A stretch of DNA of 55,518 bases from contig NZ_JADYUF010000022.1 of the NCBI RefSeq assembly GCF_021531655.1, positions 1 to 55,518 of the forward strand, in the 5' to 3' direction. The notes under the pieces are model-generated. The model was not told the origin of the DNA. It did not search any database and worked only from the letters and a program-made list of their open reading frames with translations. Source of the stretch: Leyella stercorea. Its GTDB lineage: Bacteria; Bacteroidota; Bacteroidia; Bacteroidales; Bacteroidaceae. Positions 1 to 7,702 of this stretch are shown here, piece after piece. The position numbers and the translations under genes are program-made. Each line of letters starts with the position of its first letter. Within the stretch, counting starts at the first letter, position 1.

Positions 1-142
1 CCCCCGGCCCCTCCCCCGTAGGGAGGGGAGTAATATGCTGATGATGCTCAAGTTGTTTGCTTGTTACAGCTTAAAAAACTCAAGCTTTCTGTATATACCG
101 CTCCCCTCCCTACGGGGGAGGGGGCAGGGGAGAGGTTTTTTC
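1..142. repeat. GC-rich REPIN-like inverted repeat element, truncated at window edge
   Basis: Two inverted arms (about 1-35 and 98-142) share a core of C4TCCC, a short loop and GGGAGGGG, so each arm is itself a small palindrome and the two face each other across about 60 bp. The same design with a different interior occurs at 50448-50603. The right arm ends in a T-run, so it may also end transcription. Only the arms are conserved between the two copies. The left arm may continue beyond the window. Confidence 0.7.
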
Positions 143-224
143 TATATTATTCCTTTCATTATATTAGTTTTTTGTGTACTTTTGTATTCATTATTTTTAT
201 TGTGTATACTTAAAACTATCTATT

Positions 225-1853
225 ATGTCCAAAAAACTCTTTGCGTTGTTGCTCCTGTTGTGCAGCATCGCTGTATCGGCAAAGGATGTGAAGACTGGTA
301 ACTGGAATGTCATACCATTGCCACAGTCGGTAGAAGTCGTTGCCAAGCCGGCATTCGTCATTAATGCCCACACCACAGTTTATTATCCTACAGGCGACGC
401 TGTGCAGAAGCGCAACGCCGAATTCCTTGTTTCGTATGTCAAGGCTATGACCGGTATCGGCATCACCGCAACCGACCGCTCGGCTTCCAACCAGATACGT
501 CTGGGCGTGGCAAGCGTAGCCGGTGGCGACGAGGCTTACGACATCAACGTCACGAAGAAGCTCATCACTCTCAACGGTTCTACACACGCTGCCGTGTTCC
601 GTGGACTGCAGACCTTTGCCAAGGCGCTGCCTATGGTGAGCGAAGCTAAAGAGGTGGCATTGCCGGCTGCCAAGATTCACGACGCGCCACGCTTTGCCTA
701 TCGTGGATTCATGCTCGACTGCGGTCGTCATTATTTCTCGGTAGACTACATCAAGAAGTTTATCGACGTGCTCGCAATGCACAACATCAACTATTTCCAC
801 TGGCACCTGACTGAAGACCAGGGCTGGCGCATCGAGATTAAGAAGTATCCGCTGCTCACCGAGATTGGTTCGAAGCGCAAGCAGACGGTGTTGCCTGGCG
901 GTAAGGAATACGACGGCAAGCCCGTGTCAGGATATTACACACAGGACGAGGCACGTGACATCGTGCGCTATGCAGCCGAACGCCACATCACTGTAATCCC
1001 TGAGGTAGACATGCCCGGACACATCCAGTCGGCACTGGCGGCTTATCCGCAGTTGGGATGCACCGGAGGTCCGTACGACGTGTGCTGCCACTTCGGCGTG
1101 ATTCGCGAAGTGATGTGTGCCGGTCAGCCCTTCGCCCTGCAACTTGCCAAGGACGTCATCAACGAGATTATGGACATCTTCCCATCACCTTATATACATA
1201 TAGGTGGCGACGAGTGTCCTAAGGAGCGCTGGAAGGAATGCGAGCGTTGCCAGGCCAAGATTGCCGCTCTCGGACTGAAGGACATCGAGGGCCACTCTAA
1301 GGAGGAGCAGTTGCAGTCGTGGTTTATGGGCGAAGTAGCCAAGGAGATTAAAGCCCGTGGCCGCAAGATGCTTGGATGGGACGAGATACTCGACGGAACA
1401 CCGTCGAAGGACATCACCGTGATAGCTTGGACCAGCCAGAAGGCTTCTATACGCTCAGCCAAGGAGGGACACAAGACCGTAGTGGCCCCTATCACCAACT
1501 TCTACTTCTCCAATCCACGCATCAATCAGATAACCGGCATACCGAGCATAAAGCGCGTTTATGACGTAAATCCTGCTTTTGCCGAACTCACCGACAGCGA
1601 GAAAGCCAACGTCATCGGAGCCGAGGGATGTATATGGACAGAGTGGGTGCCCGACACCAAGAAGCTCGAATGGGAACTGCTGCCACGTCTTGCAGCCCTC
1701 GCCGAAGTGCAGTGGACTAATCAGGAGCAGCGCGAATTCGGCAGCTTCGCCGAACGTCTGCTACACATGCACGACATCTATCGCAAGATGAATCTGAACT
1801 ACAAGGAAGACATCGAGAAGGCAATCCTGACCGATGGAAACGCAGCAAAATAG
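225..1853 (+). CDS. GH20 beta-N-acetylhexosaminidase, secreted
   Basis: Family 20 exo-hexosaminidase that removes terminal beta-linked GlcNAc or GalNAc by substrate-assisted catalysis. The reading frame is open further upstream, but ATG 225 gives a clean signal peptide (MSKKLFALLLLLCSIAVSA). A GH20b-type domain (about residues 25-155) precedes the TIM barrel, which starts near RFAYRGFMLDCGRHYF. The catalytic Asp-Glu pair lies in HIGGDECPK (D329, E330 from this start), and the barrel continues through the WTEW motif. About 542 residues is normal for Bacteroidetes. Location should be periplasm or cell surface. In this neighbourhood it would trim antennary GlcNAc of N-glycans, before or after GH18 and GH92 action. 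It is not directly contiguous with the Sus genes, so joint regulation is only inferred. Confidence 0.93.
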   Translation: MSKKLFALLLLLCSIAVSAKDVKTGNWNVIPLPQSVEVVAKPAFVINAHTTVYYPTGDAVQKRNAEFLVSYVKAMTGIGITATDRSASNQIRLGVASVAGGDEAYDINVTKKLITLNGSTHAAVFRGLQTFAKALPMVSEAKEVALPAAKIHDAPRFAYRGFMLDCGRHYFSVDYIKKFIDVLAMHNINYFHWHLTEDQGWRIEIKKYPLLTEIGSKRKQTVLPGGKEYDGKPVSGYYTQDEARDIVRYAAERHITVIPEVDMPGHIQSALAAYPQLGCTGGPYDVCCHFGVIREVMCAGQPFALQLAKDVINEIMDIFPSPYIHIGGDECPKERWKECERCQAKIAALGLKDIEGHSKEEQLQSWFMGEVAKEIKARGRKMLGWDEILDGTPSKDITVIAWTSQKASIRSAKEGHKTVVAPITNFYFSNPRINQITGIPSIKRVYDVNPAFAELTDSEKANVIGAEGCIWTEWVPDTKKLEWELLPRLAALAEVQWTNQEQREFGSFAERLLHMHDIYRKMNLNYKEDIEKAILTDGNAAK

Positions 1854-1872
1854 AAAATTTCGTCTGAAATAG

Positions 1873-1903
1873 TTGCACGTAACCCTTTTTATTCGTACTT
1901 TTG
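1873..1903 (+). promoter_or_regulatory. Bacteroidetes-type promoter for ilvE
   Basis: TTG at 1873-1875 and TACTTTTG at 1896-1903 are separated by 20 bp, fitting the Bacteroidetes -33/-7 consensus. The ATG follows at 1935, so the leader would be about 25 nt. Confidence 0.65.
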
Positions 1904-1934
1904 TCTTGAAAGATAACAAAACCATAATAATATT

Positions 1935-2951
1935 ATGAAGGATATAGCATGGTCAGAACTTTCGTTCGGTTATATGCCGACCGATTACAATGTACGTTGC
2001 TGCTATCGCGACGGTAAGTGGGGCGAAATAGAAGTATGCTCCGACGAGTATTTGAAACTGCACATGGCAGCCACATGTCTGCATTATGGTCAGGAGGCTT
2101 TCGAGGGATTGAAGGCTTATCGCTGTCCTGACGGCAAGGTGCGTGTGTTCCGTGTAGAGGACAACGCTGCACGTTTGCAGTCTACATGCCGTGGCATCAT
2201 GATGCCAGAGTTGCCTACTGAGCTGTTCGTTGAGATGGTGAAGAAGGTAGTGCGCCTCAATCAGGAATACATCCCTACATACGAGAGTGGAGCTACGCTC
2301 TACATCCGTCCGTTGCTCATCGGTACATCGGCTCAGGTAGGTGTACATCCGGCTTCGGAGTATATGTTCCTCATCTTCGTAACTCCGGTAGGTCCGTACT
2401 TCAAGGGAGGCTTCTCAAGCAATCCGTACGTAATCATTCGTGACTACGACCGTGCTGCTCCGCTCGGTACAGGTATATATAAGGTGGGTGGCAACTACGC
2501 TGCAAGTCTTAAGGCCAACTCTATAGCACACGCCAAGGGCTATGCCAGCGAGTTCTATCTCGACTCTAAGGAGAAGAAGTATGTCGACGAGTGTGGCGCT
2601 GCCAACTTCTTCGGCATCAAGAACAACACCTACATCACTCCTAAGTCGACATCAATCCTTCCTTCTATCACCAACCGCAGCCTTATGCAGATTGCTGAGG
2701 ATCTGGGTATGAAGGTGGAGCGTCGTCCGGTGCCCGAAGAAGAACTTGAGACATTCGAGGAGGCAGGTGCATGCGGTACAGCAGCCGTTATATCGCCAAT
2801 CTCACACCTCGACGATATGGACACAGGCAAGGTATACAACTTCGGTGAGAAGCCGGGCCCATGGTCAACCAAGCTTTACGAAATTCTGCGTGGTATACAG
2901 TATGGCACCGTTGAGGACAAGCACGGCTGGACAACAGTAGTGATTGAATAA
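1935..2951 (+). CDS. ilvE: Branched-chain amino acid aminotransferase
   Basis: Fold-type IV PLP aminotransferase that interconverts leucine, isoleucine and valine with their 2-oxo acids using 2-oxoglutarate; cytoplasmic. The class II BCAT signatures are clear: HYGQEAFEGLKAYR near residue 55, the PLP-lysine motif GTGIYKVGGNYAASLKA (K183), the DECGAANFF segment, and EAGACGTAAVISPI near the C-terminus. The length of 338 residues is typical for the BCAT type found in Bacteroidetes. It is a single-gene unit with its own promoter and a strong terminator at 2973-3020. Nothing unusual. Confidence 0.95.
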   Translation: MKDIAWSELSFGYMPTDYNVRCCYRDGKWGEIEVCSDEYLKLHMAATCLHYGQEAFEGLKAYRCPDGKVRVFRVEDNAARLQSTCRGIMMPELPTELFVEMVKKVVRLNQEYIPTYESGATLYIRPLLIGTSAQVGVHPASEYMFLIFVTPVGPYFKGGFSSNPYVIIRDYDRAAPLGTGIYKVGGNYAASLKANSIAHAKGYASEFYLDSKEKKYVDECGAANFFGIKNNTYITPKSTSILPSITNRSLMQIAEDLGMKVERRPVPEEELETFEEAGACGTAAVISPISHLDDMDTGKVYNFGEKPGPWSTKLYEILRGIQYGTVEDKHGWTTVVIE

Positions 2952-2972
2952 AAAGAAATAACTAAATAAGGC

Positions 2973-3020
2973 AAAGACCTGCATCGGAGCAATCAACATT
3001 GCTCTGATGCAGGTCTTTTT
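2973..3020 (+). terminator. Intrinsic terminator after ilvE
   Basis: A 21-bp inverted repeat (arms 2973-2993 and 2998-3018, one G-T type mismatch) with a 4-nt loop, followed by a T-run. It starts 21 bp after the ilvE stop codon. Confidence 0.85.
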
Positions 3021-3316
3021 GTAATATACAATCAATATCCTACACCCGATTTTACGACACAAAAACTCGGCTCAATATTCAAGTGGTAATATAATTTCAA
3101 CGAATACGTTATCACAAGCCGATGATAACGTTATCGTAAACAGATGAAATCGCAGGCGTAAATCGTTGAAATCTTTGTACTAAAACAAAAACTCAAAACT
3201 CAAAATTCAAAATTCCAAATTGCCATCGTCACCAATTCAAAACTCAATAATTCAAAATCGCAGGCGTAGCCGAGAACAATTCAAAACTCAAAACTCAAAA
3301 TTCCTAATTCCAAAAT

Positions 3317-3437
3317 GACTCCTTTTGCTATCCAAAAGGACTCCTTTTGCCCTTCAAAAGGACTCGTTTTGCTATCCAAAAGGACTCCTTTTGCCCTTCA
3401 AAAGGACTCGTTTTGCAATGCAAAAGAACTCCTTTTG
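3317..3437. repeat. 22-bp-period palindromic tandem array, copy A
   Basis: Five full 22-bp units and one half unit begin at 3317, 3339, 3361, 3383, 3405 and 3427. The junction of adjacent units makes CAAAAGGACTCCTTTTG, a palindrome around its central base. The variable 4-nt spacers alternate TATC, CCTT, TATC, CCTT, AATG. Related arrays with the same period lie at 25502-25601 and 39274-39380. Confidence 0.85.
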
Positions 3438-3504
3438 AAAATAGCGGCATTTCTATCGGTGAATAACCAAATATACGAAGAGCCAAAATTTTCGTTTCTT
3501 GTCA

Positions 3505-3534
3505 TTGAAGTATGGATATAAATGGTTAACTTTG
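3505..3534 (+). promoter_or_regulatory. Promoter for trmB
   Basis: TTG at 3505-3507 and TAACTTTG at 3527-3534 with 19-bp spacing match the Bacteroidetes consensus. The start codon is 61 bp downstream. Confidence 0.6.
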
Positions 3535-3595
3535 CAAGTTGAGTATTTCGAATATACTGATAATATACTAAAGATTAATTTATTAAAACCAATAT

Positions 3596-4366
3596 ATGGG
3601 CAAAGGAAAACTGGCGAAGTTCGCCGACATGGAAAGATACGAGAACGTGTTTCAGTATCCGTTCTCGGTAGCCGACAACGTGCCGTTTGAGATGAAAGGC
3701 CGATGGCGCGAGATGTACTTCAAGAACGACAACCCCATTGTGCTCGAGCTGGGATGCGGCAAGGGCGAATATACAGTAGGATTGGCAAAACTGTTTCCAA
3801 ATATCAACTTTATTGGCGTAGATATTAAGGGCGCTCGTATGTGGACGGGTGCTACTCAGGCGTTAGAAGAGGGATTAAAAAATGTTGCCTTCTTGCGTAC
3901 CAATATTGAGATTATTGATCGCTTCTTTGCGCCTGGCGAGGTGAGCGAGATATGGCTTACGTTTAGCGACCCACAGATGAAAAATCCTCGCAAACGTCTT
4001 ACCAGCACTTTCTTTATGAACCGTTATCGCCATTTCTTGAAAGATGGTGGCGTGGTGCATCTGAAAACCGACTCAAACTTTCTTTTTACATACACCACAT
4101 ATATGGTAGAGCGCAACGCGTTGCCAGTGTTGTTCCGTACCGAAGATTTATATCACACCGAGGGCATAGATGCTCAAACCCAAACCATATTGGGCATACA
4201 AACCTACTATGAGAGTCAGTGGATAGAGCGTGGCCTAAATATACGATATATGAAATTTCGTTTACCACAAGAAGGCGAGTTAGCTGAGCCTGATATCGAG
4301 ATACCGCTCGATGATTACCGTAGCTACAAGCGTCCTAAGCGTAGCGGACTGGAAACGAGTAAATAA
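3596..4366 (+). CDS. trmB: tRNA (guanine-N7-)-methyltransferase
   Basis: SAM-dependent methyltransferase that makes m7G46 in the variable loop of tRNAs; cytoplasmic. The SAM-binding motif I is [15 protein letters not shown] (near residue 48), followed by [12 protein letters not shown]. The catalytic and tRNA-binding region reads [13 protein letters not shown], which replaces the FPDPWPKxRHxKRR form of Proteobacteria; I believe this variant is usual in Bacteroidetes. The length of 256 residues is normal for this phylum. Base composition appears to become more A/T-rich from about 3780 onward, inside this gene, and stays so through both GH92 genes. Confidence 0.92.
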   Translation: MGKGKLAKFADMERYENVFQYPFSVADNVPFEMKGRWREMYFKNDNPIVLELGCGKGEYTVGLAKLFPNINFIGVDIKGARMWTGATQALEEGLKNVAFLRTNIEIIDRFFAPGEVSEIWLTFSDPQMKNPRKRLTSTFFMNRYRHFLKDGGVVHLKTDSNFLFTYTTYMVERNALPVLFRTEDLYHTEGIDAQTQTILGIQTYYESQWIERGLNIRYMKFRLPQEGELAEPDIEIPLDDYRSYKRPKRSGLETSK

Positions 4367-4463
4367 TATTAATCCGTATCTTTTGCAAACCACATCTTCA
4401 TATTGACAGAAAATATAATACAAACATATCACAAATCACAAATATAAATAGCATTTAGAACCT

Positions 4464-6803
4464 ATGAAGAAACAATTTGTTGTAATCTTAATAGCCCTCT
4501 TCGCGCTTGGTACGGCAACGGTGTCGGCTGTTGGCGGCAAGAAGCTGACGGCTTACGTAAATCCGATGATTGGCACAAGCGGAATGGGACATACGTTTCC
4601 TGGCGCTTGTGCTCCATTTGGTATCGTGCAACTTAGCCCTGAAACCGATACAATCCCTCATAACATAGATGGACGTTATCAAGGAAAGGTATATGAATAT
4701 TGTGCGGGCTATCAACATACTGATCCTACTATCGTAGGTTTCAGTCATACACACCTTAGTGGTACAGGTCATTCTGATTTAGGCGATGTGATGCTAATGC
4801 CGCAAACTGGAAGTTTGCGTCTAAACCCAGGAACGGCTACTCATCCCGATGCTGGCTATCGCTCACGATTTAATCATGACACCGAGAAGGCTGCCCCTGG
4901 CTATTATGAAGTAATGCTTGCTGATGAAGGCGTTCGTGCTCAACTTACAGCTACCCAGCGTGTAGGTGTACATAAATATACCTTTCCTAAAGGTGCCAAC
5001 TCGCGTGTTATTCTTGATATGTTGCATGGCATATATAATTATGATGGCAAAGTGTTGTGGAGCAGCATACGCGTAGAAAACGACACCTTGCTCACCGGCT
5101 ATCGTATCACCAATGGTTGGGCCAATTGCAATTATACTTATTTTGCCATTACACTGAGCAAGCCCATTAAAAGCTATGGCTACCGCGATATGAAAAAGCC
5201 TAAGTATCGTGGCTTTATGGGTAAGTTGCGTTTGCATGAGAATTTTCCCGAGATTGCAGGTCGAGACATTGTGGCCTATTTTAATTTCGACAACGTTACA
5301 TCGCAAGAACTGGTGGTGAAAGTGGCGCTATCGGCCGTGAGCACTGAGGGCGCATTAAAGAACCTCAGAAGCGAGGTGGGCGGAAAATCGTTTGAACAAG
5401 TGTATGCTGAAATCGATGCGCAATGGAATAAAGAACTGGATGTAATAGAGTGTACAGGTACGTCAGACCAGATGGCCATGCTTTACACCTCGCTCTACCA
5501 CACCATGATTAACCCATCTGTATATATGGATGTTGATCGACAGTATCGTGGTCTTGATGGCAATATACATCAGGCAAAAGACTTTACTAATTATACCATC
5601 TTCTCTCTATGGGATACCTATCGCGCGCAGCATCCGTTGTTGGGACTACTAAAAACCAGCCGCAATACCGATATGGTTAAATCAATGATAGCCCATCAGC
5701 AGCAAAGCGTGCATCACCTATTGCCTGTGTGGAGCCTTATGGCCAATGAGGGCTGGTGTATGACTGGGTATCATGCTGTATCAGTATTGTCAGATGCTAT
5801 TGTAAAAGGGGCCGATATTAATAGAGATGCAGCGCTCAAAGCGATGGTTGAAACGGCCACTTGTCCTTACTATGAGAGTGTAGGCGACTATATGAAATAT
5901 GGTTATGCGCCATTCGATAAATATGCAACAGCTGCATCAAATACCCTTGAGTATTCATACGACGACTTCACTATTTATGCTGCAGCAAAGGCTTTAGGGC
6001 GCAACGATATAGCAGATATCTTTGCCAAACGTGCCTTATACTATCGTAACACTTTTGATACGACGGTAGGCTTTGCTTCGCCCCGACGTATTGATGGCAC
6101 ATTTAAAGCCGATCTTGATCCTTATCAGACCTATGGCGAGGGATTTATTGAAGGCAATTCATGGAACTTTTCGTTCTCTGCTCCTCAAGATGTAAAAGGG
6201 CTTATTCGTCTCTTTGGTGGTGACAAACAGTTTGTGCAAAAACTTGACAACCTGTTTGACATGGATTTACCCGAGAAATACTATAAAGACAATGAGGATA
6301 TTACGGCCGATTGTCTTGTGGGTGGATATGTGCATGGCAATGAGCCCAGTCATCATATACCTTATCTCTATGCATGGACATCGGCTCCCTGGAAGACGCA
6401 ACAATGGATGCGCACCATTATGAATAAAATGTATCGAAACCATATACGCGGATTGGGTGGCAATGACGACTGTGGACAAATGTCGGCATGGTATATCTTC
6501 TCGGCATTAGGCTTCTATCCTGTATGCCCAGGTACCGACCAGTATGTATTGGGCGCTCCCTATCTTCCTTACATGAACGTGACACTTGAAAATGGTAAGC
6601 ACATTGTGGTAAAAGCTCCTAAGGTGAGTGATAAAAACCGTTATGTGCAAAGCGTGAAAGTAAACGGTAAACCTTATCCAAAACTGTATCTCACACACAA
6701 AATGCTCACTGATGGATGTACCATCGAGTTTACAATGGGCAGTAAGCCCAATAAAAAGCGTGGCTTGGCGGCCGTTGACAAACCTTACTCAATGACCAAA
6801 TAA
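4464..6803 (+). CDS. GH92 alpha-mannosidase (first copy)
   Basis: Calcium-dependent inverting exo-alpha-mannosidase of family GH92, a family expanded in Bacteroidetes for host and yeast mannans. Signal peptide at residues 1-22 (MKKQFVVILIALFALGTATV). The N-terminal beta-domain starts with the YVNPMIGT segment, typical of the family, followed by LSGTGHSDLGD. The (alpha/alpha)6 catalytic domain carries GNEPSHHIPYLY (E627, the likely acid position) and GNDDCGQMSAWY (D668, D669). The length of 779 residues is standard. It precedes a broken secreted-protein gene and a second GH92 of the same length, probably a tandem duplication that has diverged. The linkage cleaved (alpha-1,2, 1,3 or other) cannot be read from the sequence. 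Confidence 0.95.
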   Translation: MKKQFVVILIALFALGTATVSAVGGKKLTAYVNPMIGTSGMGHTFPGACAPFGIVQLSPETDTIPHNIDGRYQGKVYEYCAGYQHTDPTIVGFSHTHLSGTGHSDLGDVMLMPQTGSLRLNPGTATHPDAGYRSRFNHDTEKAAPGYYEVMLADEGVRAQLTATQRVGVHKYTFPKGANSRVILDMLHGIYNYDGKVLWSSIRVENDTLLTGYRITNGWANCNYTYFAITLSKPIKSYGYRDMKKPKYRGFMGKLRLHENFPEIAGRDIVAYFNFDNVTSQELVVKVALSAVSTEGALKNLRSEVGGKSFEQVYAEIDAQWNKELDVIECTGTSDQMAMLYTSLYHTMINPSVYMDVDRQYRGLDGNIHQAKDFTNYTIFSLWDTYRAQHPLLGLLKTSRNTDMVKSMIAHQQQSVHHLLPVWSLMANEGWCMTGYHAVSVLSDAIVKGADINRDAALKAMVETATCPYYESVGDYMKYGYAPFDKYATAASNTLEYSYDDFTIYAAAKALGRNDIADIFAKRALYYRNTFDTTVGFASPRRIDGTFKADLDPYQTYGEGFIEGNSWNFSFSAPQDVKGLIRLFGGDKQFVQKLDNLFDMDLPEKYYKDNEDITADCLVGGYVHGNEPSHHIPYLYAWTSAPWKTQQWMRTIMNKMYRNHIRGLGGNDDCGQMSAWYIFSALGFYPVCPGTDQYVLGAPYLPYMNVTLENGKHIVVKAPKVSDKNRYVQSVKVNGKPYPKLYLTHKMLTDGCTIEFTMGSKPNKKRGLAAVDKPYSMTK

Positions 6804-6839
6804 ATCATTTTATTAATAACATTAAAAAACAATTCACTA

Positions 6840-7676
6840 ATGAAACTAACAAATGTGTTGGCGACACTATCTGTCGCAACAATTATTGCTTCATGCGGAA
6901 CAACAAAACTTACTGCCGACAATGGAAGCATTGCTGGCTGACTGAAAGAAACAAAGAAACAGCAGGTAGCTGCAAAGCGTTGGAAAAATTTCTCGATACC
7001 TAAAATTCTGTTTGAGGATAAGGCTCCGCAGAGCCAAGGGTCGAAGATTTATCATGCGCTCATACCTAATCCTACTGCGTATATAAATAAGGTGGCACGT
7101 GAGGTGTTAAACACCCTCTATTATTCAGAGAAAGACAGCATACCCGCCTTTAATGTGTTGCATTACACGTTAGAAGATGTTGATGGCGTCTCGGCAAAAG
7201 GTGGTGGAAACGGTAATGTGAGTATTTTCTATAGCACCCGTCACATACAAAAGTCGTTTGCGAATAATGATACAGCGCGGGTCGACTTTGAAACACGTGG
7301 CGTGTTGTTACACGAACTAACACATGCCTTTCAGCTCGAGCCTCACGGCATTGGCTCATATGGCACGAATAAAACCAATTGGTGCTTTATTGAAGGAATG
7401 GCCGATGCTGTGCGTGTAGCCAATGATGGATTTCATGGCGAGCAAGATCGACCTAAGGGCGGTAGCTATAAAAATGGATATCGCTATACAGGCTATTTCT
7501 TGGCTTGGATACAGCAAACCAAAGACCCCAACTTCTTGCGCAAGTTTAACCGCACTGCAATCGAGTTGGAAACATGGTCGTGGGATGCAGCCATACAAAA
7601 ATGTTTAGGAAAACAATACACCATCGATGCGTTGTGGCATGAATACCAAATTGCGATGGGCGACATCAAACAGTAA
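6840..7676 (+). pseudogene. Basic-secretory-protein-like lipoprotein, interrupted by in-frame TGA
   Basis: ATG 6840 begins a lipoprotein signal (KLTNVLATLSVATIIASC, Cys19). The frame runs 33 codons, meets TGA at 6939-6941, and then continues open in the same frame to TAA 7676. Reading TGA as TGG would restore ...GSIAGWLKETKKQ..., so one base change explains the break. The downstream part looks like the basic secretory protein / plant BSP-like peptidase family, with a zinc-protease motif HELTHAF near 7312 and CFIEGMADAVRVAN. Internal re-initiation (for example at 7092) would yield a protein without export signal. It could be a true nonsense mutation, a sequencing error, or a recoded stop. It sits between two intact GH92 genes. 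Confidence 0.75.
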
Positions 7677-7702
7677 TAAACAAATATGTTTTTTTTGATG
7701 AT

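Larger units (their letters stand above)
3021..3595. other. Gene-free region rich in A/T-type repeats upstream of trmB
   Basis: No believable gene. It holds short quasi-repeats of the form AAAACTCAAAATTC (about 3185-3310), two copies of a TCGCAGGCGTA segment (near 3148 and 3255, the second extended to GCAGGCGTAGCCGAGAAC), then a 22-bp tandem array (3317-3437) and the trmB promoter. The open frame that crosses the array is simply the repeat translated. Confidence 0.75.

Noticed and set aside
3317..3437. CRISPR array
   Set aside because: Units are 22 bp in total with 4-nt variable parts. There are no spacers of CRISPR length and no cas genes.
3315..3521. 68-residue ORF across the 22-bp array
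   Set aside because: It is a translation of the repeat (repeating FAIQKDSF-like words) and has no signal, neighbours or start context of a gene.
6939..6941. TGA read as selenocysteine or as a code-4 tryptophan
   Set aside because: No SECIS-like hairpin was evident and every other gene in the window ends or reads normally under the standard code. A single nonsense change is simpler.
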